Part shown: positions 24,601 to 32,513 of the stretch, one piece after another
How positions within the stretch are numbered: position 1 is the stretch's first letter
How the letters are laid out: each line of letters starts with the position of its first letter
Assembly: GCA_964542875.1 (NCBI GenBank)
Contig: CAZIWA010000007.1
Span: 19,348 to 83,347, forward strand
DNA length: 64,000 nt
Direction of reading: 5' to 3'
Source: CAZGOM01 sp964542875
GTDB lineage: Bacteria > Planctomycetota > Phycisphaerae > Phycisphaerales > Phycisphaeraceae
Position numbers and translations under genes: made by a program
The notes under the pieces: generated by a model
Database searches by the model: none
What the model saw: only the letters and a program-made list of their open reading frames with translations
Told to the model about the DNA's origin: nothing

Positions 24601-25438
24601 TGAAAAAGACCTTGTTGCTGATGGTCGGGGTTTTGATCCCCGCCATGGATTTGGCGATGTCGATGGCCCCGGTTTCGGGGACATAGAAAGTCACGCCGTG
24701 GTGCTGATAGACACCCTTGGGCCCCTGCCCAGCGGCAAACTTGCCGACGGGGGCGTCTTTGCCTTCCACAACCGTGTTCACTTTTGCGTCGAGGCTCAGA
24801 ATCGGGTCAGCCACCTGCCCATCGACTCCCAGCACCTTCAGGTCTGAGAGCTTTGCCGAGCCCGTAAGCGTGACGGAGATAACCACGGGCGCCTTGGTGC
24901 GCTTTCGGAATTCCGTGAATTGCCCCACGATGATCTCAATGTTGTCCTTAGTCACAAGAATTTTCATCGGCACCGGCTGGTCCACCGGCGTTCCGGGGAC
25001 TTCAGCCCTGCCCAGGACAAAACCATCACTCTTGGCACTGCGCGTATAAGCTACGCCCACAGGCGGACGCGCAGGAAGCGTGGCCGGGTCCACAGCAGGC
25101 TCGCCGGCCGCAGGCTTGGGCGCTGCCACCGTCGTCCCCAGATCGATCTTCACCCCTGAGGAAGCCGGCAGCATGAGAATGCCGGTAACGATATAGCTGT
25201 CCTGCCTTGCATCGCTGAGCGTGATGACAAAAGGCGAAGGCTTGGCCTTGGGCTTGGTGTTGGGCACCGAGGTGTAAACGCCATCGACGATGGTTCCGTC
25301 CCCCACCGCTGCCCATGACGCCTGCCCCACCAGAACCGCGGTCGGGTTGGATTGCGCCAGCGTAAAATCCAACTGGGATGTGAGCGCGACCCCGATACAC
25401 GCCGCGGCCAGGTAAACCTTCCAGGACTGCTTTGGCAT
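21668..25438 (-). CDS. Large secreted glycoside hydrolase-like protein
   Basis: A 1256-residue exported protein. A Sec signal peptide (MPKQSWKVYLAAACIGVALT...LAQS) is followed by beta-rich domains, one with NPCBM-like features (DGDQYSTLHLLAFSQGRP, TVRFGLYGTMNGILEDVVVD). A TIM barrel lies around 570-870: FGIWEFWHAHSVRPRPDQID, HESRSSLNLVRRYSELLGG, IIGLEGAMFS and PIWTTEALYH. The last two glutamates are placed like the acid/base and nucleophile of clan-A glycosidases (inference). The C-terminal third has carbohydrate-binding-like sandwiches and a charged helical insert near 1150-1185. GGAG lies 9 bases before the ATG. It is divergent from an AraC regulator, so it is probably induced by a sugar. 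The exact family and substrate cannot be read. Confidence 0.75.
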   Translation of the reverse strand: MPKQSWKVYLAAACIGVALTSQLDFTLAQSNPTAVLVGQASWAAVGDGTIVDGVYTSVPNTKPKAKPSPFVITLSDARQDSYIVTGILMLPASSGVKIDLGTTVAAPKPAAGEPAVDPATLPARPPVGVAYTRSAKSDGFVLGRAEVPGTPVDQPVPMKILVTKDNIEIIVGQFTEFRKRTKAPVVISVTLTGSAKLSDLKVLGVDGQVADPILSLDAKVNTVVEGKDAPVGKFAAGQGPKGVYQHHGVTFYVPETGAIDIAKSMAGIKTPTISNKVFFNKTSTNSFGRTVVNIDGDQYSTLHLLAFSQGRPDHDPRTTVRFGLYGTMNGILEDVVVDVPTLKSGATNQNVIGMIPVTLADGTKGNIYHLAVPMAKSANVKEFGILDLEFTRDMNTHVKPPDPNTFGKIAVGAPSDVVVLAASVQQSPVTMTYVTDEPGNVFFDTQKSVFKLTLTNRSDKPQTVRAYAACAGPGTGEERGIEHKSWTAEQSVTLAPGEAKEVALDVTPGKRGWFTAAVGVAVGSQVLQQRDTTFAVLAPDTRKATAKDSPFGIWEFWHAHSVRPRPDQIDILATLMNKGGWRHTYGGSPKIKADANPDGEPAEPGELLKQFKEKYNITFGLNNLPGAKNYQSGEGWWDEAEFNKTVPPALANIKATNDPVVKVLHESRSSLNLVRRYSELLGGAPYNMPAAEDERLKKQIANVTKYTGGIRKADPEIKIVLINDYPVVATEYLKRGFPKENFDIIGLEGAMFSRSPERQPDWLSLLGNTHEMKRALKKYGYDKPIWTTEALYHATEAGALTLHEQSTIAVREAMIALQLGIQRMAAAGLIKDPADDYHWSNWGSGGYCYRDPEINPKPAYPAYAWLTQILDQAKPVGYLKTPNHSLHVVDFAKADGSHIYSVWTAGGVQTVTLAKEGTPKLWDFYGNPIPASQGAITLEASPTPIYITDCKLSSVVSAIPVELPSPVPIKKLLDFDNPKQLVEVSEPNKVVEGHWDTPRLKGSFETAYVTEDGVSALKVQLKPDQDDRKLLPRYQEFKLAQPIKFEGRPYEFTLRVKGNSGWGRIMFEVVDAKGRVWTSTGNQYAGASNSSDPHGDSMVSFQGWQTIRFPAIGMYPGKDQEAYWPRNYNWWAAKAPEIDAIPAKDEQNKADYAVVKAKYDEDFKVYEEKKAQYLKDVEARKANEKLPRPVEPKEPVAPKLKKEVYMGVVPVDYPITLTKVIVDARPSILYINEEIPVSNTTIFIDNLGYTETPKGE

Positions 25439-25762
25439 TATGGACTCTCCGAGTTTTATGAAATAAGGATGTTGAGGAACAATGGACCCGAATGACTGAC
25501 GCAGGCAAGGTTATAAGGTTCCCTTGATAAAATCAAAAAAACCTTGGTTGTGCTGGCATATTCGAGAAAATCACAGCAAATTAGAGTGCTGAAATATCAC
25601 TTATTGCGATTCCATACCGGGAATCAGACCTCGGTTGAATCGTTAATTCAATATGCCGGTCGCGCGAACATGGCTGCCTACGTATTTTGACGTCAAACCT
25701 ACTGAAATGCAAAGGCCCTTCATTTCAAGCGTCCCAACCCCGACATGGTTTAAACTCTGCCC
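25439..25762. other. Divergent control region between the glycosidase-like gene and araC-type regulator
   Basis: A gene-free, AT-richer stretch of 324 bases between two divergent starts, where both promoters must lie. It holds a perfect palindrome TTGACGTCAA at 25687-25696 and a spaced inverted repeat listed separately. No exact sigma-70 promoter stands out. Confidence 0.6.
25703..25727. promoter_or_regulatory. Candidate operator: spaced inverted repeat upstream of the AraC-type gene
   Basis: TGAAATG, 11 bases, CATTTCA is a perfect 7-bp inverted repeat ending 35 bases before the regulator's start codon. The centre-to-centre spacing of 18 bases would put the half-sites on about the same DNA face. 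Binding by the adjacent regulator is an inference. Confidence 0.4.
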
Positions 25763-26725
25763 ATGTCCCCCACCCGACCTAAAGGCGCCAAAAGCCGACT
25801 GGAATCCGAGCGCGCGATTTTTGCCCGGCTCAACGGCACCCCCGTGAAAGTAAACCTCTCAGGGTTGGCCTGCCGACTGGTGTATTGGGGCCTCAATCCT
25901 GACCACTGTAACGACACCCACGCCCATGCCCACTCGTTTTACGAGGCCTGCTACGTGTTCACCGGCAAGGGATCTGTCCGGATCGGCAAGCGAACCCACG
26001 CCCTCAGCGAGGGCCAGTTGTTTGTCACCCGGCCCGATCAGGTGCACAAAATCCGCTCAGCGGACAAGACCATGGGGATCTATTTCTGGGCATTTACGCT
26101 TGAAAATGAACCAGGCCTGCTCAACGACGACCCTGGCGTTCACGAATTGGCGAAGGGGTTTATCGAGGCCACCAAAGCCGTCGCCGTGCCTGGTCCAGGC
26201 AAAATTCAGCCGCTGCTGACCCTGCTGAATGAAGAAGCCCGGACGCGCGGGCCCGGGTTTGCCTTTGGCGTGATTGCACTGAGCCGAAAGCTGATCCTGG
26301 AAACGCTCCGGGCGTTTAATTCCCGGACCGAGGCGCCCACCAAGCCAATCCCTGAAAAAGTGCACGACACCGCTCCTATCGCCCGGGCGAGGCTGTTTTT
26401 GCATGACAACTTCATGCGCCCCATCACCGTGGGCCAGGTGGCCGAGCATGTCCATCTGGGGGAACGGCAACTGGCGAGGCTGTTCATGAAAGATCAATCC
26501 ACCAGCGTGGCGCGCTACCTGGCGAACCTGCGGATGGAAGCCGCCGGCCGGATGCTTCTCGCCGGCGGCCTCTCCATTAAGGAAGTAGCAGCCAAATCCG
26601 GTTATCCGGATGTGGCTTATTTCACCGCGGCGTTTAAGAAAACCACTGGCATTACACCCGGTGAATACCGAAAAATGAGAGGCAAAGTTTACCCCCTGCG
26701 TACAAAAAGCCGGACCGGCAAGTAA
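25763..26725 (+). CDS. AraC family transcriptional regulator
   Basis: A 320-residue regulator. The N-terminal cupin-like sensor (residues 40-110) contains CNDTHAHAHSFYEACYVFTGKG, RIGKRTHALSEGQLFVTRPDQVH, typical of the AraC ligand-binding fold. The C-terminal 100 residues hold two helix-turn-helix motifs (ITVGQVAEHVHLGERQLARLF; LSIKEVAAKSGYPDVAYFTAAFKK) and the signature ending GITPGEYRK. It is divergent from the large secreted glycosidase-like gene and is followed by a pseudopilin; both are likely targets. The ligand is probably a sugar from polysaccharide breakdown (inference). Confidence 0.93.
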   Translation: MSPTRPKGAKSRLESERAIFARLNGTPVKVNLSGLACRLVYWGLNPDHCNDTHAHAHSFYEACYVFTGKGSVRIGKRTHALSEGQLFVTRPDQVHKIRSADKTMGIYFWAFTLENEPGLLNDDPGVHELAKGFIEATKAVAVPGPGKIQPLLTLLNEEARTRGPGFAFGVIALSRKLILETLRAFNSRTEAPTKPIPEKVHDTAPIARARLFLHDNFMRPITVGQVAEHVHLGERQLARLFMKDQSTSVARYLANLRMEAAGRMLLAGGLSIKEVAAKSGYPDVAYFTAAFKKTTGITPGEYRKMRGKVYPLRTKSRTGK

Positions 26726-26802
26726 ACTGATAGCTCAAACGAATACCACCCAGGCTGATGGAAACCCTTATTTGATCTTTGGGTTTTCGAAAAGGACGGG
26801 CC

Positions 26803-27606
26803 ATGTCATCAAGCAAAAGACTGAAAACCGGATTTACGATCGTTGAACTGCTGGTGGTGATTTCCATCATCGCCGCCCTGCTGGCAATGCTCATGCCTGC
26901 GGTAACCAACGCGCGCGACGTCGCCCGCCTGGTGCAGTGCCGGGTGAACCTCCGCTCCACCTTGACGGGCATGCTTTCCTACTCCATCGACAACCGTTTC
27001 GCCGGCAGCCCGCACAGCGCGGCGTTCAACGCCGGCTCCCGCTGGAACACGGGCTCCAGCGACAAAGACCTGGGCGATAACGACACATGGTCGGGCCTGC
27101 CCGTCTCCCAGCGCGTGCGCCATGCCGTGTTTAACGGCATGGATTCCTACCTGGGATACACCCCCGGCACGCAGGCGACAAGCAAGGTCTACTGGACCGG
27201 CAAAGGCTGCCCGGATTACTTTCGCACCACCTCAGCCAACGGCACCAACCGGGCCGCATTTTTCGCCAACCACTGGATTCTTGGCCGGGTAAGAACCACC
27301 GGCACCGACGCCTGGTATCGGCTGGATTCCAACCGGTTCCGGCCCTTTGAAATGATGCTGATGATGGAAAACAGCTACCAGGGCATCAACACCAGCTCAT
27401 CATCGGGACCGGGCTCATCCCTCCGCCTGACGATGGTCGGCGAAAGCACGGCCTCGGACGTCTACACCGGTCGGCACGATGCGCAAGGCTTGAATGTCGC
27501 GCTGGTTGATGGGCACGTCGAGTTCAGGAAGTATGACTGGAGCGCCAGCCACTTCGTGATTCCGATCCTCTACTCGCCCGACAGCTCCTCCTGGAATCCG
27601 TACTAA
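26803..27606 (+). CDS. Pseudopilin with DGHVEF tail (planctomycete type II secretion-like)
   Basis: A 267-residue protein with a canonical prepilin leader KTGFTIVELLVVISIIAALL (glutamate at +5) and a soluble domain ending in HDAQGLNVALVDGHVEF, a one-residue-longer version of the H-X9-DG motif of planctomycete pseudopilins. AAAAGGA lies 7 bases before the ATG; a TTG further upstream also opens the frame. It differs strongly from the four-member array at 13.6-17.7 kb and lacks their GIHQS core. Its place after an AraC regulator fits a carbohydrate-response locus. Confidence 0.9.
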   Translation: MSSSKRLKTGFTIVELLVVISIIAALLAMLMPAVTNARDVARLVQCRVNLRSTLTGMLSYSIDNRFAGSPHSAAFNAGSRWNTGSSDKDLGDNDTWSGLPVSQRVRHAVFNGMDSYLGYTPGTQATSKVYWTGKGCPDYFRTTSANGTNRAAFFANHWILGRVRTTGTDAWYRLDSNRFRPFEMMLMMENSYQGINTSSSSGPGSSLRLTMVGESTASDVYTGRHDAQGLNVALVDGHVEFRKYDWSASHFVIPILYSPDSSSWNPY

Positions 27607-27632
27607 AAAGAACAGCTTTGGCATTTAAGCGA

Positions 27633-27660
27633 TTGACACGCTGGTTTTGCGCTGTAGCAT
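27633..27660 (+). promoter_or_regulatory. Promoter of the FadR-type regulator operon
   Basis: A perfect -35 TTGACA (27633-27638) and a -10 TAGCAT (27655-27660) are 16 bases apart. The -10 is weak but preceded by TG. Transcription would start inside the inverted repeat just downstream. Confidence 0.65.
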
Positions 27661-27662
27661 GC

Positions 27663-27686
27663 AACTGGTAAGACCTCTTACCAGTT
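27663..27686. promoter_or_regulatory. Operator-like perfect inverted repeat over the transcription start
   Basis: AACTGGTAAG, 4 bases (ACCT), CTTACCAGTT: a perfect 10-bp inverted repeat directly after the -10 box and 22 bases before the regulator's start codon. The half-site resembles the ACTGGT(C/A) half of the FadR operator, and GntR/FadR proteins commonly bind such repeats in their own promoters. Autorepression is therefore the simplest reading. Confidence 0.7.
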
Positions 27687-27708
27687 GATACGGATCAAAG
27701 GAAAACCG

Positions 27709-28434
27709 GTGATCAAGCGAACGGGGTTGGTTGAGCAGGTAACCCAGAGCCTGGCCGAGCGGATTTTGGCCTTGCAAGGCGATGCCCTGCTCCCCTCCGA
27801 GCGCGATCTGGCCCGGGAAACCGGCGTCAGCCGACCCGTCGTGCGTGAAGCGATCCGAAACCTTCAGATGCAGGGCTTGGTCGAGGTAAAGCACGGCATC
27901 GGCGTGCTTGCGGTCAACAAGCCACACCGCCCGCTGATGGGCGCATTTGAGCTTGTGACGGCTCAGCATAAAACCCGCCTGGAACAATTCGCCGAAGCTC
28001 GGCTGGTCATTGAACCCGGCGTGGCTCGCCTGGCGGCGATTCGCGCGACCGGTAAGGAAATCAGGCTGCTCCGGGCCAACATCCAGGAACACGCCGCCGC
28101 AACCCAGGCCACCGCCGCTGTAGAGCTGGACCTGGAATTCCATAGGCTGCTTGCGCAAACCGCCGGCAACCAGATTCTGCTCACCATTCTTGATGCCCTG
28201 GCCGATCTGGGCCGGCAAACCCGATCCATCTCCATGAAGGCATTGGGCATGGCACACACCATAGGCGGCGCGGTTAAACAGCACACGCTCGTGCTTGATG
28301 CCGTAGAAGCCAAGGATGCTGACGCCGCGGAAACACGCATGCGCACGCACATCCAGGGCGCGCATCAAGACCTTGCAAGTTCAACCCACTCCCCTTCTTT
28401 AAGGCAAACCCGTTCATCAAGGAATCAGACATGA
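27709..28434 (+). CDS. FadR-subfamily GntR transcriptional regulator
   Basis: A 241-residue repressor-type regulator. The winged helix-turn-helix is at residues 20-75 (LLPSERDLARETGVSRPVVR...GIGVLAV). The FCD ligand domain follows with EARLVIEPGVARLAAIRA, a D-x3-H metal motif (DLEFH) and later histidines (KQHTLVLDA, RTHI), as in metal-dependent FCD proteins that bind carboxylic acids. The chosen GTG start has AAAGGA 6 bases upstream; an in-frame TTG at 27685 would lie inside the operator. Its stop overlaps the PhyH start (ATGA), so the two are co-translated and share the repressor-controlled promoter. Confidence 0.92.
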   Translation: MIKRTGLVEQVTQSLAERILALQGDALLPSERDLARETGVSRPVVREAIRNLQMQGLVEVKHGIGVLAVNKPHRPLMGAFELVTAQHKTRLEQFAEARLVIEPGVARLAAIRATGKEIRLLRANIQEHAAATQATAAVELDLEFHRLLAQTAGNQILLTILDALADLGRQTRSISMKALGMAHTIGGAVKQHTLVLDAVEAKDADAAETRMRTHIQGAHQDLASSTHSPSLRQTRSSRNQT

Positions 28435-29312
28435 CCGCCACCGCTACCCTCGCCGGCAAAGGCACGAACACTCCCGATCTGAAGCTCACGCCGCAGCAGA
28501 TGCATTTCTTCCACACCTTCGGCTACCTGGGCTTTCCCGGTCTGCTGGCCGACAAGGTGGATGAAATCAGCCGTCAGTTCGAAAACGTGTTCAACTCCAA
28601 GGGAGGCGGACACTACGGCAAGCCCCACGATGGCAAGGCAAGATCCTGCATCGTGCCCTTCATCGACAACAACGAATACCTCTGCACCCTGCTGGATGAT
28701 CACCGGATCCACGGCATCCTCACTTCGATCCTCGGCGACGACTTCAACTACATGGGTTCAGACGGAAACTACTATGTCGGCAACACCCCATGGCACTCCG
28801 ACAGCGCCTTTGTGAAGCGCCCGCTGCACACGAAGATCGCCTTTTACCTTGACCCGGTGGGCAAGGATTCCGGCTGCCTCCGCGTCATCCCCGGCAGCCA
28901 CCGCGTGGGCGATCCCTACGCCGACCAACTCAACAAAGACGTCTTTCGGTGCCAGGAAACTCTGGGCGTTGACGGCCCCAACGTGCCGTTCATGCCGCTG
29001 GAAACCAAACCCGGAGACGTTTTGATCTTCAATCACGACCTCAAGCACTCTTCGTTTTTCGGCTCCACCAACCGCAGGATGTTCACCATCAACTGCTGCC
29101 AGCGCTACGCCGAGGCGGATGTGCCTGTGCTGCGCGACTACATTTCCGGCTTCGCAAGGTTCTGGATCGACCGGGCCATCGGTGAAACCATGGTGAAGAC
29201 CGCATCCCCCCAGCGCATGAAGCATCTCGAACAGCTTCTGGCCAACGATGGCCACCTTGCAGCCCTCGCCGCCAAGGCGCGTGAAAGCATGTCTGAACCA
29301 TCCAGAGGCTGA
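28431..29312 (+). CDS. Phytanoyl-CoA dioxygenase (PhyH) family protein
   Basis: An Fe(II)/2-oxoglutarate-dependent oxygenase of 293 residues. The facial triad is visible: H-x-D in NTPWHSDSAF and the distal histidine in LIFNHDLKHSSFFG. The arginine pair in GSTNRRMFTINC is placed to bind 2-oxoglutarate. The family hydroxylates very different small molecules, so the substrate is unknown. It is translationally coupled to the FadR-type regulator, implying that its substrate or product is the effector, and probably a carboxylated compound (inference). Confidence 0.9.
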   Translation: MTATATLAGKGTNTPDLKLTPQQMHFFHTFGYLGFPGLLADKVDEISRQFENVFNSKGGGHYGKPHDGKARSCIVPFIDNNEYLCTLLDDHRIHGILTSILGDDFNYMGSDGNYYVGNTPWHSDSAFVKRPLHTKIAFYLDPVGKDSGCLRVIPGSHRVGDPYADQLNKDVFRCQETLGVDGPNVPFMPLETKPGDVLIFNHDLKHSSFFGSTNRRMFTINCCQRYAEADVPVLRDYISGFARFWIDRAIGETMVKTASPQRMKHLEQLLANDGHLAALAAKARESMSEPSRG

Positions 29313-29540
29313 TGTAACCGATCCCAATCGGCTGCTTGCGACCTGGGTTTTCTGGATAACTTCCTCGACCCAAAACAACCAAATTCGCTTTAACCCCCCT
29401 GCCACACCGACTTTGTGTTAATTTCCGTCCAACTCGTTCCATTAGATAAACTGATTCTGTTTTATCGCGTGAGACAAAATGGCCACATGTCCTTAAAATG
29501 GTCGCACTTTACGGGGGGTTCCCTCCCTCAGGAAACGGCC

Positions 29541-30095
29541 ATGCCCGGACCGACTGCTGGTATCCCAGACCAAGCCATAGCCTTCTATCTCTTTGCCGTG
29601 ATGGCAGTTGTGAGTGCCTGGGGTATCGTTTTTTCGCGCAATCTGGTTCGTAGCGCCTCCCTTTTATTGTTGACGCTGGGTGGCGTAGCCGGGCTGTTTT
29701 TCCTTCTCAAACAAGAATTTCTCGCCGCCGTGCAACTGATTGTGTACGCAGGCGGCACGTTGATTTTGATTGTGTTCACCGTGCTGCTGACGGCGCGCGC
29801 CCATCTGCCGCAAAAGCGATCGCTGCTCTCGGTAATTGGCGCGGTCAGCGTCGGTCTACTGGCGACGCTGGGCGTGATTACGCTGTTTAACACCATGACC
29901 GCGGCTGACCGCGGCCCGGGCGCGGAATTGATGCACCCCGGAAGCGTGTCCAACATCGGTAAAGCGATGCTGGGCACCTATCTGGTACCGTTTCAGGTGA
30001 CCGGCCTGGTGCTGCTGCTGGTGATGATCGGCGCTTCTTACCTGGCCCGGAAAACCGGCCCCGCAGAACCTAAGACCACGGGGGCCAAGCCATGA
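29541..30095 (+). CDS. nuoJ: NADH-quinone oxidoreductase subunit J
   Basis: A membrane subunit of complex I, 184 residues with five hydrophobic segments. Typical blocks are AFYLFAVMAVVSAWGIVFSRNLVRSASLLLLTL and LKQEFLAAVQLIVYAGGTLILIVFTVLL, which includes the conserved pi-bulge helix region. The ATG has CAGGAAAC upstream; the open frame before it has no membrane-protein character. It overlaps nuoK by four bases (ATGA). It is the first gene of a J-K-L-M-N set. Confidence 0.93.
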   Translation: MPGPTAGIPDQAIAFYLFAVMAVVSAWGIVFSRNLVRSASLLLLTLGGVAGLFFLLKQEFLAAVQLIVYAGGTLILIVFTVLLTARAHLPQKRSLLSVIGAVSVGLLATLGVITLFNTMTAADRGPGAELMHPGSVSNIGKAMLGTYLVPFQVTGLVLLLVMIGASYLARKTGPAEPKTTGAKP

Positions 30096-30436
30096 TGGAC
30101 GCACTGCTGCATATCGGCTGGCTGCATTACGGGGTGGTGTCGGCGATGATTTTCGGTGCCGGGCTGGCCACTGTGCTCATCCGGAAAAACGCCATCGCCA
30201 TCCTGCTGGGAATTGAACTGATCATCAACGCCGCAGCCATCAACTTCGTGGCGGCGGCCTATTACCTGCCCAAGTCGCCCGACAGCGCAAACCAGATGTC
30301 CGCAGGCACTGTGTTTGCGGTGTTTGTAATCGTGACCGCGGCCGCCGAGGCCGCGGTGGCCCTGGCCATCATCATGAACTTCTATAACAGCGCGAACTCG
30401 ATCGATCTTTCGCGCGCGGACCAGCTATCAGGCTGA
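30092..30436 (+). CDS. nuoK: NADH-quinone oxidoreductase subunit K
   Basis: A 114-residue complex I membrane subunit with three helices. GIELIINAAAINFVAAAYY contains the conserved membrane glutamate of NuoK, and FVIVTAAAEAAVALAIIMNFY holds the second one. It overlaps nuoJ by four bases and ends one base before nuoL, so translation is probably coupled through all three. Confidence 0.95.
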   Translation: MMDALLHIGWLHYGVVSAMIFGAGLATVLIRKNAIAILLGIELIINAAAINFVAAAYYLPKSPDSANQMSAGTVFAVFVIVTAAAEAAVALAIIMNFYNSANSIDLSRADQLSG

Positions 30437-30437
30437 T

Positions 30438-32489
30438 ATGGCAAACCTTTACCTCTCCATCCTGGGAATGCTGGCCAGCGCAATGTTCCTGCCGCTGTTG
30501 ATCGCGGTGGTGATCCTTCTGCTGTCGGGCCGCCGTTTGGACAAGGGCGCCGGCTGGCTCACCTTCGCCGGTTTCGCAGGGTCGTTTGCGCTCTCCGTGG
30601 CGGCAACGCTGTCGTGGCTTTCCCAGACAGGCACACAGGCACAGCCGGTGGTTTTCAAGTGGGCCTGGATCAAGCTCCGAGGCGGCGACAACGCCGACTA
30701 CCTCTACCTTGGCGCCTACGCCGACAGCCTCACCCTGGCCATGTTCTGCATGGTGACCGGTATCGCCACGCTGGTTGCGCTCTACAGCATCGGCTACATG
30801 GCCAACGATAAGCGCTTTGCGCGCTACTTTGCATACCTGAGCTTCTTTGTGTTCTCCATGCTCGGACTGGTGATCGCCAACACCCTGGTGCAGGTGCTGG
30901 TGTTCTGGGAACTGGTGGGCATCGCCAGCTACCTGTTGATCGGCTTCTGGTTTGAAAAAGAGGGCCCGCAGGTCGCCAGCTTCAAAGCCGTGCTGATGAA
31001 CAAGGTGGGCGATGTCGGCCTTTTTATCGGCATCGGCATCATCTTCCATCACCTCTGGCGCGCAACGGTGCTTCGGCCTGAGCTTTTCAAGCAATCCGGA
31101 CCAGACCTTTTCATGCCCATGGCCGGCAACGGCGGGCTGCTTTCCCAACTGCCCACCCTAATGGACCACGGGCTCATCAGCCCCGGAATGGTGACCGCTG
31201 CGGGCATCTTCCTGTTCCTTGGCGCAATGGGTAAATCGGCGCAGTTCCCGCTTCACACCTGGCTGCCCGATGCGATGGAAGGCCCCACGCCGGTTTCATC
31301 CATCATTCACTCAGCCACCATGGTGGGCGCCGGCGTCTACCTCACCGCCCGGCTCTCCCCCATCCTCACACCCGGGGCGCATCTGTTCATCATCATCATC
31401 GGTGTCACGACGATGCTCATCGCCGGGCTGATGGCCCTGGTGAACCAGGATATTAAACGGGTGCTGGCCTACTCCACCGTCAGCCAGCTTGGCCTGATGA
31501 TGCTGGGCATCGGTACCGGGTCATTCACCTTTGCGATCTTCCATCTCATCACTCACGCCTTCTTTAAGTGCTGCCTGTTCCAGTGCGCGGGCTCGGTCAT
31601 CAGTGCGACCCACCACGTGCAGGACATGCGCCGCATGGGCGGGCTTTTCAAGCGCATGCCCATCACCGGCGTCTGCTTCCTGATCAGCTCTCTGGCTCTG
31701 GCCGGCGCAAGCATCCCGGTGCTGCACTGGGGCCTTTCAGGCTACTACTCTAAGCACGGCATCATCGAAGCGGCCAATTCCTACGCGCAAATGATCGGGC
31801 TCACCGGCGAAAACTGGGGCAACCTGGTCATCTTCGCCCCCATCCTGGCCAGCTATCTGACCGCGTTCTACATGGCACGGGCGTTCACTCTGGTATTTCT
31901 GGGCAAACCTCGCGACGAACAAACCATCAGCCATGCGCATGAAGTGCCTTGGACCATGGCCGTGCCCCAGGTGCTGCTGGCCTCCATGTGCTTCCTGTCC
32001 GTGCCCGCGGCATTGCCGTTCCTGAAAATGGTGAGCACCGCAGCCCCTGAAGGCATGCAGGCCGTTGGCGCGGCGCACGGCGATGGCGCAGGGTCCAAGC
32101 TGGCCATGCTGGAGCTTTGGGGACTGGGCTGGGCCGTGGCCTTTGGCTTAAGCGTTCTGATCTATCTCCAGGGGTACAGAATTTCCAGGAAAATCCGTGA
32201 CTTGCCGGTGGTTTTCGCCATCAGCATCATGCTGGAACGCAAGTTCTTCCTGGATACGCTCTACGACCGCCTGATGGTCGGCCTAGTCCGCTGGCTGGGA
32301 CGTGTGAGCGCCGTGCTGGATCAATCACTCCTTGGTTTTAACTTCGTCGCCACCCCGGTGCTGAGGCTTTCGGGCCTGGTGCGAACCACCCAGGCCGGCA
32401 ACCCGCGCGTCTCCATCGGAATTGCGTTGAGCGTGGTGGCCTTGATCATCGTCGTTGCCGGCGCACTCGTCGCGATCTGCGGAACCTAA
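30438..32489 (+). CDS. nuoL: NADH-quinone oxidoreductase subunit L
   Basis: The largest antiporter-like proton-pumping subunit, 683 residues. The conserved glutamate-containing helix reads QVLVFWELVGIASYLLIGFW; the HTWLPDAMEGPTPVSSIIHSATMVGAG block is classical, and LVNQDIKRVLAYSTVSQLGLMMLG follows. The C-terminal 150 residues form the long lateral helix and final membrane anchor typical of NuoL. Spacing to nuoM is 24 bases. Confidence 0.97.
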   Translation: MANLYLSILGMLASAMFLPLLIAVVILLLSGRRLDKGAGWLTFAGFAGSFALSVAATLSWLSQTGTQAQPVVFKWAWIKLRGGDNADYLYLGAYADSLTLAMFCMVTGIATLVALYSIGYMANDKRFARYFAYLSFFVFSMLGLVIANTLVQVLVFWELVGIASYLLIGFWFEKEGPQVASFKAVLMNKVGDVGLFIGIGIIFHHLWRATVLRPELFKQSGPDLFMPMAGNGGLLSQLPTLMDHGLISPGMVTAAGIFLFLGAMGKSAQFPLHTWLPDAMEGPTPVSSIIHSATMVGAGVYLTARLSPILTPGAHLFIIIIGVTTMLIAGLMALVNQDIKRVLAYSTVSQLGLMMLGIGTGSFTFAIFHLITHAFFKCCLFQCAGSVISATHHVQDMRRMGGLFKRMPITGVCFLISSLALAGASIPVLHWGLSGYYSKHGIIEAANSYAQMIGLTGENWGNLVIFAPILASYLTAFYMARAFTLVFLGKPRDEQTISHAHEVPWTMAVPQVLLASMCFLSVPAALPFLKMVSTAAPEGMQAVGAAHGDGAGSKLAMLELWGLGWAVAFGLSVLIYLQGYRISRKIRDLPVVFAISIMLERKFFLDTLYDRLMVGLVRWLGRVSAVLDQSLLGFNFVATPVLRLSGLVRTTQAGNPRVSIGIALSVVALIIVVAGALVAICGT

Positions 32490-32513
32490 CCCAACAAAGA
32501 CACACCCGACCCC

